Below, one piece after another: positions 23,616-33,469 of a stretch of DNA of 64,000 nucleotides. Position numbers and translations under genes: made by a program. The stretch lies in NCBI GenBank assembly GCA_945862145.1, contig CAMAXE010000006.1, forward strand, positions 98,196 to 162,195. The letters are read 5' to 3'. The stretch's first letter is position 1, and every line of letters begins with the position of its first letter. The notes under the pieces were generated by a model. It searched no databases. It was not told the DNA's origin and saw only the letters and a program-made list of their open reading frames with translations. Source of the DNA: Klebsiella pneumoniae (GTDB lineage Bacteria; Pseudomonadota; Gammaproteobacteria; Pseudomonadales; UBA5518).

Positions 23616-24968
23616 ATGAGCAGGCGTTATTTCGGCACTGACGGCATCCGCGGCAAGGTAGGTGTTGCGCCCATCACCCCCGATTTCGTGCTGAAGCTGG
23701 GTTGGGCAGCAGGCCGCGTGCTGGGGCGCCAGGTGCGTGACAGCCGCTCGCGCAACCTGGTGATCATCGGCAAGGACACCCGCATTTCGGGCTATATGTT
23801 CGAGTCCGCACTGGAAGCAGGACTGGTCGCCGCTGGCCTCGACGTGTCTTTGCTGGGCCCCATGCCCACACCGGCGGTCGCCTACCTGACCCGCACCTTC
23901 CACGCGGTGGCCGGCATCGTCATCAGCGCCTCACACAACCCCTACGAAGACAACGGCATCAAGTTTTTTTCCGCCCGCGGCGCCAAGCTTCCCGACGAGA
24001 TCGAGCAGCAGATCGAGGCCGAGCTCGCCGGCCCGATGCACACGCGCGACTCCAGCGGTCTTGGCAAGGTGACCCGGATGGCCGATGCCGGCGGACGCTA
24101 CATCGAGTACTGCAAAAGCACCTTCCCCTCCGAGATGAACCTGGAAGGGCTGAAAATCGTGGTCGATTGCGCCCACGGCGCCACCTATCAGGTGGCTCCT
24201 GCCGTATTTGCGGAACTGGGCGCCACGGTGATCGAGCTCGGGGTGGAGCCGGACGGCTTCAACATCAATCGCGGCGTCGGCTCCACCTCGCCCGCGGCCC
24301 TGATAGAGGCAGTGCGCGCTCACGGCGCGGATATGGGTATCGCACTCGATGGCGATGGTGACCGTTTGATCTGCGTGGATGACACCGGCGCCACTGTCGA
24401 TGGCGACGAACTCCTGTACATCATCGCGGCCGACCGCCACCGGCATGATGGTGGCTGCACCGGGGTGGTCGGCACCCTGATGAGCAACCTCGGGGTAGAG
24501 CTCGCCTTGCGCGGGCTTGGCGTGCCTTTCGCGCGTGCCAAGGTCGGCGACCGTTATGTGCTCGAGATGCTGGCCGAGAAGGGCTGGCGGCTGGGCGGTG
24601 AGTCCTCCGGCCACATCATCTGTCTAGATGTGAGCACCACGGGCGATGGCATTGTCTCGGCACTTCGGGTGCTCGCCGCGATGCAAGCGGGTGGGCGCAG
24701 CCTCCGGGAACTGCGCGCTGGCGTGACCAAGTTCCCGCAGGTAATGATCAACGTCGCCGTGGCGGTGCGCGCCGACCCCCTGGCCAACGCACGGGTCGCC
24801 AGCGCCGTGGTTGCAGTCGAGACTGCGCTCGCCGGGCGGGGCCGGGTGTTGTTGCGCGCCTCGGGCACGGAGCCGCTGATCCGCGTGATGGTCGAGGGCG
24901 AAGACGGCGAGGCCGTGGAGCGCCACGCGACCGAGCTCGCACATCTGGTGCGTTCGGAGCTTGCCTGA
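23616..24968 (+). CDS. glmM: GlmM, phosphoglucosamine mutase
   Basis: A 450-residue enzyme that converts glucosamine-6-phosphate to glucosamine-1-phosphate for UDP-GlcNAc, and so for peptidoglycan and lipopolysaccharide. The N-terminal [12 protein letters not shown], the phosphoserine loop [19 protein letters not shown] (active-site Ser), the metal loop [10 protein letters not shown] and the C-terminal phosphate-binding [12 protein letters not shown] are all present. Length is normal. The 82 bp between it and tpiA holds no gene that I can support. Confidence 0.97.
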   Translation: MSRRYFGTDGIRGKVGVAPITPDFVLKLGWAAGRVLGRQVRDSRSRNLVIIGKDTRISGYMFESALEAGLVAAGLDVSLLGPMPTPAVAYLTRTFHAVAGIVISASHNPYEDNGIKFFSARGAKLPDEIEQQIEAELAGPMHTRDSSGLGKVTRMADAGGRYIEYCKSTFPSEMNLEGLKIVVDCAHGATYQVAPAVFAELGATVIELGVEPDGFNINRGVGSTSPAALIEAVRAHGADMGIALDGDGDRLICVDDTGATVDGDELLYIIAADRHRHDGGCTGVVGTLMSNLGVELALRGLGVPFARAKVGDRYVLEMLAEKGWRLGGESSGHIICLDVSTTGDGIVSALRVLAAMQAGGRSLRELRAGVTKFPQVMINVAVAVRADPLANARVASAVVAVETALAGRGRVLLRASGTEPLIRVMVEGEDGEAVERHATELAHLVRSELA

Positions 24969-25050
24969 TGGTCGCCATGGAGATCTTCGGCTTCCTTGTG
25001 CGGCTGGTGTGTCTTGGTTACCATCTCGCCCGCTTTCAGGGGGGTAAGCT

Positions 25051-25818
25051 GTGCGGCAAGCGCTGGTAGCCGGCAACTGGAAGATGCATGGTTCGCAGGG
25101 CATGGTCCGCGAGCTGGTGCCGGCTCTGGTAGGGGCTTTGCGCGGACTCGAAGCGGAGATCGTGGTCTGTCCACCGTTTCCCTTTCTGCCCCTTGCCTCC
25201 GACCTGTTGCAGGGTTCGTCGATCGCGTTGGGAGCGCAGGACCTGCATACGGCTGAAAGCGGTGCCTGCACGGGCGATGTTTCTGGCCCGATGCTGCGCG
25301 ATGTGGGCTGTACCTGGGTGATCGTGGGTCATTCCGAGCGGCGCGCAGGACACGAGGAGCACGATGCGCTGGTGGCCGACAAAGCCCTGGCCGCGCTGCG
25401 GGCGGGACTGCGACCGATTGTGTGTGTCGGTGAGACGGGCCGGCAGCGCGAGAGCGGCCAGGCTCTCCGCGTCGTGGCGGGGCAATTCGCGGCACTGTTG
25501 GCGCGGTTAGGTCCTGGCTTCGCGGAGTCTCTCACCTTGGCTTACGAGCCGGTGTGGGCAATTGGAACGGGTGTGACGGCTTCGCCGGAGCAGGCCCAGG
25601 AGATGCACCATAGGCTACGGGCGCAGGCAGAGAGCCATGCTCAGGGTCTGGGAGCCCGGATGCGACTGCTGTACGGTGGAAGTGTGAAGGCGGCTAATGC
25701 CGCAGAATTGTTTGGGATGCCGGATATCGACGGTGGGCTGATTGGCAGCGCATCTCTTGATGCCGGAGAATTTGCGGCGATTTGTCGTGCCGCTGAAGGA
25801 ATGTCATGGAACAAGTGA
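25051..25818 (+). CDS. tpiA: TpiA, triose-phosphate isomerase
   Basis: A 255-residue TIM barrel that interconverts dihydroxyacetone phosphate and glyceraldehyde-3-phosphate. Catalytic residues are visible: Lys in AGNWKMHG, His in IVGHSERR and Glu in LAYEPVWAIGTG; the phosphate-binding YGGSVK and GLIGSASLD follow. The start is GTG at 25051 after a G-rich ribosome binding site (AGGGGGG). It overlaps secG by 13 bp, indicating coupled translation. Confidence 0.96.
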   Translation: MRQALVAGNWKMHGSQGMVRELVPALVGALRGLEAEIVVCPPFPFLPLASDLLQGSSIALGAQDLHTAESGACTGDVSGPMLRDVGCTWVIVGHSERRAGHEEHDALVADKALAALRAGLRPIVCVGETGRQRESGQALRVVAGQFAALLARLGPGFAESLTLAYEPVWAIGTGVTASPEQAQEMHHRLRAQAESHAQGLGARMRLLYGGSVKAANAAELFGMPDIDGGLIGSASLDAGEFAAICRAAEGMSWNK

Positions 25819-26273
25819 TCCTCGTTATCTATGTGCTGCTTGCCGCGGCCATGGTTGGTCTCATCCTGCTGCAACAAGGCAAGGGCGCCGACGCCGGCGC
25901 CTCCTTCGGTGCTGGCGCCTCGCAGACTGTTTTTGGGTCTGTCGGTGCGGGCAACGTGCTCACCCGCAGCACCGCCATCCTCGCAACGCTGTTCTTTCTG
26001 TTCAGTGTCGGGCTGGCAGTGATGGCAAAACATAAGGCTGAGGCGGCAAGAGAGGGAGGAATACCGCTGTCAGCCGAGCTGCAGTCCAAGGATAATGCGC
26101 CGGTCGCTCTCGGCGATATTCCTGTGTCAGAGAAGGCGCAGGTGGCCGTGCCGGCCGCTCCGGCCTCGGATATTCCGACGGCGAGTCAGGCAGAGGTTCC
26201 CGAGCAGACGCCCGCCGTCGTTGGGGGCGCGGAGCCAGCAGTCCAGCAGAAGCCCGGGTCGCCAGGCGAGTGA
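25806..26273 (+). CDS. secG: SecG, preprotein translocase subunit
   Basis: A small subunit of the SecYEG channel. Two transmembrane helices (residues about 3-22 and 54-74) flank the conserved loop LLQQGKGADAGASFGAGASQTVFGSVGAGNVLTR. At 155 residues it is longer than the E. coli protein (110) because of an Ala/Val/Pro/Glu-rich tail of about 75 residues without known function. It overlaps tpiA and is followed after 21 bp by tRNA-Leu, so the tRNA may be cut from the secG transcript. Confidence 0.94.
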   Translation: MEQVILVIYVLLAAAMVGLILLQQGKGADAGASFGAGASQTVFGSVGAGNVLTRSTAILATLFFLFSVGLAVMAKHKAEAAREGGIPLSAELQSKDNAPVALGDIPVSEKAQVAVPAAPASDIPTASQAEVPEQTPAVVGGAEPAVQQKPGSPGE

Positions 26274-26294
26274 GCGGTAAGTTTTCAGGTACAT

Positions 26295-26379
26295 GCCCAA
26301 GTGGTGGAATTGGTAGACACGCTATCTTGAGGGGGTAGTGGCGTAAGCTGTGCCGGTTCAAATCCGGCCTTGGGCACCA
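26295..26379 (+). tRNA. tRNA-Leu (GAG)
   Basis: 85 nt with the long variable arm of class II tRNAs. The acceptor stem is GCCCAAG/CTTGGGC, the anticodon loop CTTGAGG gives GAG, the T-arm is CCGGTTCAAATCCGG and CCA is encoded (26377-26379). Confidence 0.95.
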
Positions 26380-26400
26380 TCTGATTCGCATGTTTTCGAT

Positions 26401-26422
26401 GGCAGTCGGTCCTGCGACTGCC
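26401..26422 (+). terminator. Hairpin after tRNA-Leu (weak terminator or processing stem)
   Basis: A perfect 8-bp stem GGCAGTCG/CGACTGCC with a 6-nt loop, but only a poor T-tract (TGTTCCC) after it. It could end the secG-tRNA transcript in part or guide 3' processing. Confidence 0.45.
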
Positions 26423-26460
26423 TGTTCCCGGACAGTCCCGATGATCAGCGCTTTTAGTGC

Positions 26461-26490
26461 TTGACCCGGGAAGAAACGCCTTCTTATACT
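26461..26490 (+). promoter_or_regulatory. Sigma-70 promoter for initiator tRNA and the rimP-nusA-infB operon
   Basis: TTGACC (26461-26466), an 18-bp spacer and TATACT (26485-26490), followed by a GC-rich stretch. It lies 40 bp before the tRNA and is the best promoter seen upstream of rimP. Confidence 0.72.
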
Positions 26491-26530
26491 TGCGCTCCCT
26501 TTTGGGGGGTGCCGGTTCTCCGGTTGTTGA

Positions 26531-26607
<77 letters not shown>

Positions 26608-26655
26608 TTTTCGAGATCCGGTTCCGGGCTTAAGGGCTCGGGGCACGGATAAAAG

Positions 26656-26678
26656 AAAGCCCCCTCGCGGGGCTTTTT
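26656..26678 (+). terminator. Intrinsic terminator 1 after the initiator tRNA
   Basis: Stem AAAGCCCC/GGGGCTTT (26656-26663 with 26669-26676), 5-nt loop, T-tract to 26678. About 50 bp after the tRNA. Confidence 0.85.
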
Positions 26679-26742
26679 GTTGTCAGGTGGATACCAGGGC
26701 AGCCCAAGCTGGGTGCCCGGGCAGTACCGATGCAATGGGAAG

Positions 26743-26766
26743 TGGGCCATGAGCCCATTTTTTTTT
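26743..26766 (+). terminator. Intrinsic terminator 2, just before rimP
   Basis: Stem TGGGC/GCCCA with a 5-nt loop (26743-26757) followed by nine T residues. It ends 16 bp before the rimP start codon, so polymerase must read through it to express the nusA operon unless an unseen promoter lies within it. Confidence 0.75.
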
Positions 26767-26782
26767 GGGGTTGGTGCACGGC

Positions 26783-27244
26783 GTGAGCGCCCGAGTAGAG
26801 GATCTGCAACTGCTGCTTGAGCCCGCGATAGCGGCGCTCGGCTATGAGCTGTGGGGCTTGGAGTTGAATGCGCGCCCACGCCATTCCTTGCTCCGCCTCT
26901 ACATTGATGCGCCACAGGGCATCACAGTGGATGATTGCGCGCTGGTGAGCCGCCAAGCGAGTGCGGTGCTCGATGTGTCCGACCCGATCCAGGGTGCTTT
27001 CACACTCGAGGTGTCCTCGCCGGGGTGGGACAGGCCACTGTTTCGCGCCTCCCAGTACGAGCTCTACAAGGGCTCCCGGGTAAAGATCAGGCTCGCGCGT
27101 ATGATCAATGCGCAGCGCAACCTGGATGGGCGCATCATCGGCGCCGACGAGGATGGTGTGGAGCTTGAGGTTGCCGCCGGAGCGCGGTCAAAGGTTCCTT
27201 GGGGAGCGATCCGCAAGGCCAGTCTGGTGATTGAGGATGACTGA
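26783..27244 (+). CDS. rimP: RimP, 30S ribosome maturation factor
   Basis: A 153-residue protein needed for 30S subunit assembly. The N-terminal alpha-beta domain has LLEPAIAALGYELWGLELN and LRLYIDAPQGITVDDCALVSRQASAVLD, then LEVSSPGWDRPLF, and the C-terminal Sm-like domain ends VPWGAIRKASLVIE. I chose GTG at 26783 to match the family start (MSARVEDLQ); GTG at 26774 is also possible. It opens the rimP-nusA-infB-rbfA-truB-rpsO-pnp block. Confidence 0.92.
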   Translation: MSARVEDLQLLLEPAIAALGYELWGLELNARPRHSLLRLYIDAPQGITVDDCALVSRQASAVLDVSDPIQGAFTLEVSSPGWDRPLFRASQYELYKGSRVKIRLARMINAQRNLDGRIIGADEDGVELEVAAGARSKVPWGAIRKASLVIEDD

Positions 27245-27280
27245 GCCCTTCCGGGCTCGCGAGCGTTGCGGAGCATAAGG

Positions 27281-28789
27281 ATGAACAAGGAAATCCTGCT
27301 GGTTGCCGAGGCCGTCTCCAACGAGAAGGGCGTCTCGCGCGAGATCATTTTCGAGGCCATCGAGCAGGCGCTCGCCACGGCGACCAAGAAGCGCTACGAC
27401 GAGGACTCGGAAATTACCGTGGTAATCGACCGCAACAGCGGCGATTACACGACGTTCCGCCACTGGCTGGTGCGCAGTAACGATGAGCCTGCCGCACTTG
27501 GTACCGAGTTCACGCTGCAGGAGGCGCACGAGAAGAATACCGCCCTGCAGCCAGGCGATGTGTTCGAGGAACAGATTGATAACGTGGGTTTCGGCCGCAT
27601 CGCGGCACAGACTGCCAAGCAGGTAATCGTCCAAAAGGTCCGCGAGGCCGAGCGCGCGCAGATCATCGACCAATACCGCGATCGTCTGGGCGAGCTGCTT
27701 GGCGGCAGCGTGAAGAAAGTTACCCGGGATGCGGTCATCGTTGATCTCGGCAACAACGCCGAGGGTCTTCTCTCCCGTGACCAGCTGGTTGGGCGCGAAA
27801 CGTTCCGGGTCGGCGACCGCGTCCGCGCCGTCCTTATGGAAATCCAGCCTGAAGCTCGCGGTCCGCAGCTCATCATGAGCCGTACCTGTTCCGAGATGCT
27901 GATCGAACTTTTCAAGATCGAGGTGCCGGAGATCGCCGAACAGGTGATCGACATCCGCGGCGCTGCCCGGGATCCTGGCCTGCGGGCCAAGATCGCCGTG
28001 AAAACAAACGACGGACGCATCGATCCGGTAGGTGCCTGTGTGGGCATTCGTGGGTCCCGTGTGCAAGCCGTGTCCAACGAGTTGGACGGTGAGCGCGTCG
28101 ATATCATCCTGTGGGACGACAACCCCGCACAGTTGGTCATCAACGCCATGGCGCCGGCAGATGTCGAGTCGATCGTCGTCGACGAGGACACCAACACCAT
28201 GGAAGTGGCGGTAGCCGAAGACAATCTCGCCCAGGCGATCGGCCGTGGCGGCCAGAACGTTCGTCTGGCCAGCCAGCTCACCGGGTGGAACATCAATGTG
28301 ATGAGTCTCGAGGACCAGCAGGCCAAGCAGGAGCAGGAGTCCGGCGCCACCATCGCCCGTTTCATGGAGGCGTTGGAGGTCGATGAGGACGTGGCATTCG
28401 TGCTCGTGGAGGAAGGCTTCACGACTCTTGAGGAAATCGCCTACGTCCCCCTGGAGGAGATGATGGCCATCGAGGGCTTCGACAAGGACACCGCCGAGGA
28501 GCTTCGCGCCCGTGCCAAGGATGCGTTGCTCACGCAGGCCATCGCTTCCGAGGAGCGTGTCGGGTCGTCGGAGCCGGCGGCGGATCTCCTCGGCATGGAA
28601 GGTATGGACAAGGCGCTCGCCTTCCGCCTTGCCAGCCGCGGTATCGTCACGATGGAAGATCTCGCCGAGCAGGGGGTCCAGGATCTACTCGGCATCGAGG
28701 ATCTCGACGAGCAGCGTGCTGCCGCCCTGATCATGACGGCTCGGGCTCCGTGGTTCGAAGCATTGGAGCAGGCTGGGGACGCGCGCTAA
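27281..28789 (+). CDS. nusA: NusA, transcription elongation and termination factor
   Basis: A 502-residue RNA polymerase-binding protein acting in pausing, termination and rRNA antitermination. In order: the N-terminal polymerase-binding domain ([21 protein letters not shown]), an S1 domain (about 135-200), two KH domains ([35 protein letters not shown]) and two C-terminal acidic helix-hairpin-helix repeats (about 365-425 and 440-495). The ATG at 27281 follows ATAAGG. In E. coli the operon is autoregulated by NusA acting at leader terminators; two terminators also lie upstream here. Confidence 0.97.
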   Translation: MNKEILLVAEAVSNEKGVSREIIFEAIEQALATATKKRYDEDSEITVVIDRNSGDYTTFRHWLVRSNDEPAALGTEFTLQEAHEKNTALQPGDVFEEQIDNVGFGRIAAQTAKQVIVQKVREAERAQIIDQYRDRLGELLGGSVKKVTRDAVIVDLGNNAEGLLSRDQLVGRETFRVGDRVRAVLMEIQPEARGPQLIMSRTCSEMLIELFKIEVPEIAEQVIDIRGAARDPGLRAKIAVKTNDGRIDPVGACVGIRGSRVQAVSNELDGERVDIILWDDNPAQLVINAMAPADVESIVVDEDTNTMEVAVAEDNLAQAIGRGGQNVRLASQLTGWNINVMSLEDQQAKQEQESGATIARFMEALEVDEDVAFVLVEEGFTTLEEIAYVPLEEMMAIEGFDKDTAEELRARAKDALLTQAIASEERVGSSEPAADLLGMEGMDKALAFRLASRGIVTMEDLAEQGVQDLLGIEDLDEQRAAALIMTARAPWFEALEQAGDAR

Positions 28790-28827
28790 GCGCGCGCCCT
28801 GCCGGGTTCGGGTCAGGAGACTAGTTG

Positions 28828-31605
28828 ATGGCTGAAGTCACCGTTGCGGAACTCGCGAAGTCGGTCAGCGTCTCCGTCGAGCACTTGCTCGCGCAGATGA
28901 AAGAGGCCGGCCTCACCCACTTGAATGCCGACCAGGTAGTTTCCGACGAGGACAAGCAGACGCTCCTCGGGCACCTGCGTAGCAGCCACGGTGAGGAGAC
29001 TGACGCGGACGCGGCCAGGCGCATCACACTGAAGCGGCGCACGATCACCAAGCTGAAGACCGGTTCTGCCGGTAAGCGCACCGTCAACGTCGAGATCCGC
29101 AAGAAGCGCACCTACGTCAAACTCGAAGACGGTGTCGAGACCGTGCAGGAGTTCGAGGGCGCAGGTGACGACGCCGACCAGTTCGAGGCAGGCGAAGAGC
29201 AGTTTGTCGACATTGACGTGCAGACGGGTACGACCGCCGATCTGCAACCCGAGCCGCAGCAGCCCCCCGCCGCCGAGTCGGCACTGCCCGCCGCAGAACT
29301 CCCGGTAGCTGCCCCTGTTGCTCCCGAGGCCGTGCCTGTTGCTGTGCCGGTGTCAGAGGTGCCGCGCCGCGACGACAAGCGTTTCATCGATCCGGAACTG
29401 CTGCGCCAGGCTGCCGCCACGCGCCGCAAGGAGAAGGAAATCGAGGAGCGCACGCGCCGTGAGGCGCTCGCCAAAGCCAAGAAACAAAAGGAAGAGGAAG
29501 AGGCGCGCAAGCGCTCCGAGCCGCCGCCGCGTGCCCGTCAAGAGGAAGCTGCTGCGACGCCGGCGAGACCCGCAGGCGGCCCTGGCGCGCCCAAGGGTGC
29601 GAAAGACGTGCGGCCGGCCAAGGGAAAACGTCGTGACGATGCCCCGGACGACGACAAGCCCCGCAAGAAGGGCGTGAAGACGGCCTGGGAGCGTGAGCGC
29701 GACGCGCTGCTCCGCCCCACGGCAATCCCGCTCTCCGAGGCGGATCTCGAGGAGGCAGAAGCTGCCGCGTTACGTCGTGAACGACGCAACCGCGATCTGA
29801 AGCCTGCGCACGAGGAGCATCTGAAGCACGGATTCGAACTGCCCACGGACAAGATCGTGTACGAAGTCGCATTGCCGGAATCGATCACGGTCGCTGAGCT
29901 CGCGCAGAAGATGTCGGTCAAGTCGACCGCCGTCATCAAGGAGCTGATGAAGCTCGGCGTGATGGCCACCATCAACCAGCCGCTCGATCAGGAAACCGCC
30001 ACGCTGGTCGCCGAGGAGATGGGCCACCGAGTCCGTCTCCTCCGGGACGATGCGCTGGAAGACGACCTCGTCCGCGTGTCAGATACCGAAGGTACGCCGG
30101 TTCGCCGAGCGCCGGTCGTTACGGTCATGGGTCACGTCGACCACGGCAAGACCTCGCTGCTCGACTACATCCGCGAGACGCGCGTCGCCAGCGGCGAGGC
30201 CGGGGGCATCACCCAGCACATCGGCGCCTATCACGTTCAGACCGGCCACGGGATGGTGACTTTCCTCGACACCCCTGGTCACGCGGCGTTCACCGCTATG
30301 CGAGCGCGCGGCGCCAAGAGCACGGACATCGTGATCCTGGTTGTGGCCGCGGATGACGGCGTCATGCCGCAGACCATTGAGGCCATTCAGCATGCCCGCG
30401 CCGCGAAGGTGCCGCTGGTCGTGGCGGTCAACAAGATGGACAAGTCGAGCGCCGATCCCGAGCGGGTCCGCAGTGAACTGTCGCAGCACGGCGTTATTTC
30501 TGAGAAGTGGGGCGGTGACACGCAGTTCGCCGAGGTCTCCGCCCACACGGGCCAAGGCATCGACCAGCTGCTCGACTCGATCCTGCTGCAGGCTGAAGTA
30601 CTGGAATTGAAGGCCCCGCGCGATGTGACCGCTCAGGGTATCGTGATCGAGGCGCGCCTCGACAAGGGTCGTGGTCCGGTCGCCTCCCTGCTGGTGCAGC
30701 GCGGTGTGCTGAAGCCGGGCCAGATCGTGCTTGCCGGCACCCACTATGGCCGTGTCCGCGCCATGCTCGATGAGGCCGGGAAGCCACTCGAGGAAGCTGG
30801 TCCATCCATACCGCTCGAGATCCTCGGCCTTGACGGCACGCCTGACGCGGGGGATCCCTTCGTGGTGGTCGAGAGCGAGCGCCAAGCGCGCGAAGTTGCT
30901 GGCTCCCGCGAGATCAAGCGCCGCCAGTCGCGTCTTGCCCACCAGAAATCCGCCAGCCTGGAAACCATGTTCGCGGACATCGGCAAGGCAAGGCGCATCC
31001 TCAACGTCATGGTCAAGACCGACGTGCGGGGCTCGCTCGAAGCGATTCAGAGCGCACTGCTCGACTTGGGTAACGATGAGGTGAGCGTCAATATCGTAGC
31101 TGGCTCCGTCGGTGGCATCACCGAGACCGACGTCAATCTTGCGCTCACCACGAGCGCCGTGGTCTTCGGCTTCAACGTCCGCGCCGATGGTGCTGCGCGC
31201 CGTGCCGTGGAGCGTGAGGGTGTTGATCTGCGCTACTACAGCGTCATTTACGACCTGATCGATGATGTGAAGAAGGCCCTGAGCGGCATGCTTCAGCCGG
31301 AGCGTCGCGAGGAGATTCTCGGTGTCGCAGAGGTGCGGGACACCTTCCGCTCGCCCAAGTTCGGCACCGTTGCCGGCTGCATGGTGATCGAAGGCACGTT
31401 GTACCGGAACAAGCCGATTCGCGTGCTGCGCGAGAACGTGGTCATCTTCGAGGGCGAACTGGAATCGCTGCGCCGCTTCAAGGACGACGTCGCCGAAGTG
31501 CGCGCCGGCTTCGAGTGCGGTATCGGTGTGCGCAACTACAACGACGTGCGCGTTGGTGACAAGATCGAGGTCTACAGCGTGCGCGAGGTGGCCAGGACGC
31601 TCTGA
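28828..31605 (+). CDS. infB: InfB, translation initiation factor IF-2
   Basis: A 925-residue GTPase that places initiator tRNA on the 30S subunit. An N-terminal IF2-N domain ([21 protein letters not shown]) is followed by a long charged, Ala/Pro-rich linker with an [21 protein letters not shown] stretch, a second IF2-N domain near 348-400, then the G domain with [13 protein letters not shown] at about 434, DTPGH and NKMD. C-terminal domains bind fMet-tRNA. The ATG at 28828 has AGGAG 8 bp upstream. Partner tRNA-fMet is encoded 2.2 kb upstream. Confidence 0.97.
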   Translation: MAEVTVAELAKSVSVSVEHLLAQMKEAGLTHLNADQVVSDEDKQTLLGHLRSSHGEETDADAARRITLKRRTITKLKTGSAGKRTVNVEIRKKRTYVKLEDGVETVQEFEGAGDDADQFEAGEEQFVDIDVQTGTTADLQPEPQQPPAAESALPAAELPVAAPVAPEAVPVAVPVSEVPRRDDKRFIDPELLRQAAATRRKEKEIEERTRREALAKAKKQKEEEEARKRSEPPPRARQEEAAATPARPAGGPGAPKGAKDVRPAKGKRRDDAPDDDKPRKKGVKTAWERERDALLRPTAIPLSEADLEEAEAAALRRERRNRDLKPAHEEHLKHGFELPTDKIVYEVALPESITVAELAQKMSVKSTAVIKELMKLGVMATINQPLDQETATLVAEEMGHRVRLLRDDALEDDLVRVSDTEGTPVRRAPVVTVMGHVDHGKTSLLDYIRETRVASGEAGGITQHIGAYHVQTGHGMVTFLDTPGHAAFTAMRARGAKSTDIVILVVAADDGVMPQTIEAIQHARAAKVPLVVAVNKMDKSSADPERVRSELSQHGVISEKWGGDTQFAEVSAHTGQGIDQLLDSILLQAEVLELKAPRDVTAQGIVIEARLDKGRGPVASLLVQRGVLKPGQIVLAGTHYGRVRAMLDEAGKPLEEAGPSIPLEILGLDGTPDAGDPFVVVESERQAREVAGSREIKRRQSRLAHQKSASLETMFADIGKARRILNVMVKTDVRGSLEAIQSALLDLGNDEVSVNIVAGSVGGITETDVNLALTTSAVVFGFNVRADGAARRAVEREGVDLRYYSVIYDLIDDVKKALSGMLQPERREEILGVAEVRDTFRSPKFGTVAGCMVIEGTLYRNKPIRVLRENVVIFEGELESLRRFKDDVAEVRAGFECGIGVRNYNDVRVGDKIEVYSVREVARTL

Positions 31606-31632
31606 TGCGTCACTGGTTGCGGAGACTGTCCG

Positions 31633-32025
31633 ATGGCGCGTGAGTTCGGGCGCAAGCAGCGGGTTGCAGATTATCTGCGCCAGGAGTTGGCGCGGCTGCT
31701 GCAGACCAGCATGCGCGATCCGCGTATCGGCATGGTGAGTGTGAACGAGGTCGAGGTGAGCCGCGACCTTGCCCACGCGAAAGTCTTCGTGACGTTCATG
31801 GAGGCAGACAGCGAGGCTGCGGCGCGCGAACCGCTGGAGGTGCTGAGCGGTGCCGCGGGCTATCTTCGTACCGAGGTGGCACGCGATGCGCGTATGCGCT
31901 CCGTTCCCCGGTTGCACTTCGTGTATGACGCCTCCGTGATGCGGGGCAGGCTGCTGTCTGATTTGATCGATCGGGCCGTGGCCGCAGACGACACGCTCCA
32001 CGACGAGACGGGCGGGGAGAGCTGA
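31633..32025 (+). CDS. rbfA: RbfA, 30S ribosome-binding factor A
   Basis: A 130-residue KH-fold protein that assists 16S rRNA 5' maturation and cold adaptation. Family blocks: REFGRKQRVADYLRQELARLLQ, DPRIGMVSVNEVEVSRDLAHAKVFVT and the C-terminal RSVPRLHFVYDAS. It lies between infB and truB; its stop is immediately followed by the truB TTG start with no gap. Confidence 0.96.
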   Translation: MAREFGRKQRVADYLRQELARLLQTSMRDPRIGMVSVNEVEVSRDLAHAKVFVTFMEADSEAAAREPLEVLSGAAGYLRTEVARDARMRSVPRLHFVYDASVMRGRLLSDLIDRAVAADDTLHDETGGES

Positions 32026-32964
32026 TTGGCCAAGCAGCGGCGTGGCCGTCGAATCGATGGTGTGCTGGTGATCGACAAGCCTGCGGGTCTTACGTCGAAC
32101 GGCGCACTGCAGCGGGCCAAGGGTATTCTCTTCGCTGCCAAGGCCGGGCATACGGGTAGTCTGGACCCTCTCGCCACGGGCGTGCTGCCACTGTGTTTTG
32201 GCGAGGCTACCAAGCTGTCGCAGTACCTGCTGGGGGCCGACAAGGAGTATCTGACAACGGTGGTACTCGGTGTGCGCACCGACACCGCCGACGCTGACGG
32301 GCAGGAAATCGCCGTGGCGAGCGCAGCGGATGTGGATCTGACGGCGCTAGAAGACGTGCTGCCGCGTTTTCGCGGGTTGATCCGCCAGGTGCCGCCGATG
32401 TATTCGGCGCTGAAGCGGGGCGGAGTGCCGCTGTACGAGCTCGCACGTCGCGGGGAGGAAGTGGAGCGCGCGGCCCGTGAGGTCAGCATCCACTCGCTGG
32501 AATTGATGGGCTTCGAGCCCGGAGAGCGTGCCTTGCTCTGGCTCCGCGTGAGGGCCAGCAAGGGCACGTATGTGCGCACGTTGGCCGAGGACATCGGCGC
32601 GGCGCTGGGTTGCGGCGCTCACGTTGCACAGCTTCGGCGAACGGCGTCCGCGCAGTTCACCGAGGCTCACGCGGTGCCTCTTGCCAGGCTGCAGGAACTG
32701 CGCGATGAGGGCGATTTCGATGCTCTGGACGCCTTGATGCTGCCCGTGGAGTGCGCCGTGCAGCACCTGCCGGCGGTGCCAGTGGCGGAATCAAGCCTCT
32801 TTTACCTCTGCCAGGGGCAGGCGGTGATGGTGGCGCAGGTGCCACCGGAGCGGGGAATGGTCCGTGTGGTCGACGAAGGCGGAGTATTCAGGGGCATAGG
32901 CGAGGTCACTGATGATCGTCGCATTGCGCCCCGAAGGATGATGGCCGCGCAGTCTGCGCGGTGA
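32026..32964 (+). CDS. truB: TruB, tRNA pseudouridine-55 synthase
   Basis: A 312-residue enzyme that makes pseudouridine 55 in the T-loop of tRNAs. The catalytic Asp is in the block HTGSLDPLATGVLPLC (about residue 46); also present are GVLVIDKPAGLTSNGALQ, a YSALKRGGVPLYELARRG block and GTYVRTLAEDIG, then a C-terminal PUA-like part. The start is TTG at 32026, directly after the rbfA stop, indicating coupling. Confidence 0.95.
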   Translation: MAKQRRGRRIDGVLVIDKPAGLTSNGALQRAKGILFAAKAGHTGSLDPLATGVLPLCFGEATKLSQYLLGADKEYLTTVVLGVRTDTADADGQEIAVASAADVDLTALEDVLPRFRGLIRQVPPMYSALKRGGVPLYELARRGEEVERAAREVSIHSLELMGFEPGERALLWLRVRASKGTYVRTLAEDIGAALGCGAHVAQLRRTASAQFTEAHAVPLARLQELRDEGDFDALDALMLPVECAVQHLPAVPVAESSLFYLCQGQAVMVAQVPPERGMVRVVDEGGVFRGIGEVTDDRRIAPRRMMAAQSAR

Positions 32965-33092
32965 TCAAGCCTGCCGGGAGGGATGGGCCTTCCCGGAGGC
33001 AAGCACGATCCGGCTGCAGATATGCGCGGCCTGGATCCGGTCAAGGGGCGGAGTGATCCGTCCGGCATATTCAACCTGAAGAGGAAAAGGCA

Positions 33093-33362
33093 ATGGCACT
33101 GACAGTTGAAGAGAAAGCGAAGATCGTCAAGGACTACCAGACGGGGGAGAAAGATACCGGTTCCCCGGAAGTACAGGTGGCGCTGCTCTCGGCAAACATC
33201 GACAAACTCCAGGGACACTTCGGTTCCCACAAGAAGGATCACCACTCGCGTCGCGGACTGATCCGCATGGTCAACCAGCGTCGCAATCTGCTCGATTACC
33301 TGAAGCGCAAGGATACCGCCCGCTATGCCGCCCTGATCGGCCGGCTGGGTCTGCGTCGCTGA
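33093..33362 (+). CDS. rpsO: Ribosomal protein S15
   Basis: An 89-residue protein binding the central domain of 16S rRNA. The whole chain is canonical: [31 protein letters not shown], the rRNA-binding [19 protein letters not shown] and LLDYLKRKD near the end. AGAGGAAAAGG before the ATG is a strong ribosome binding site. It precedes pnp, as in most proteobacteria. In E. coli S15 controls its own mRNA through a pseudoknot; I did not try to fold one here. Confidence 0.98.
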   Translation: MALTVEEKAKIVKDYQTGEKDTGSPEVQVALLSANIDKLQGHFGSHKKDHHSRRGLIRMVNQRRNLLDYLKRKDTARYAALIGRLGLRR

Positions 33363-33469
33363 AGGCACCGCACTACACACACAACACGGGCCGCCATGCG
33401 CGCAGCAGATGAAACCGGTGGGGCGATACCCCCGCCTGCGCATCCAGCGGCCCCATAGAGGATATTCAC

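Noticed and set aside
30079..32151. Open frame of about 690 codons antisense to infB and rbfA
   Set aside because: It crosses two unmistakable genes and has the composition of a GC-rich shadow frame.
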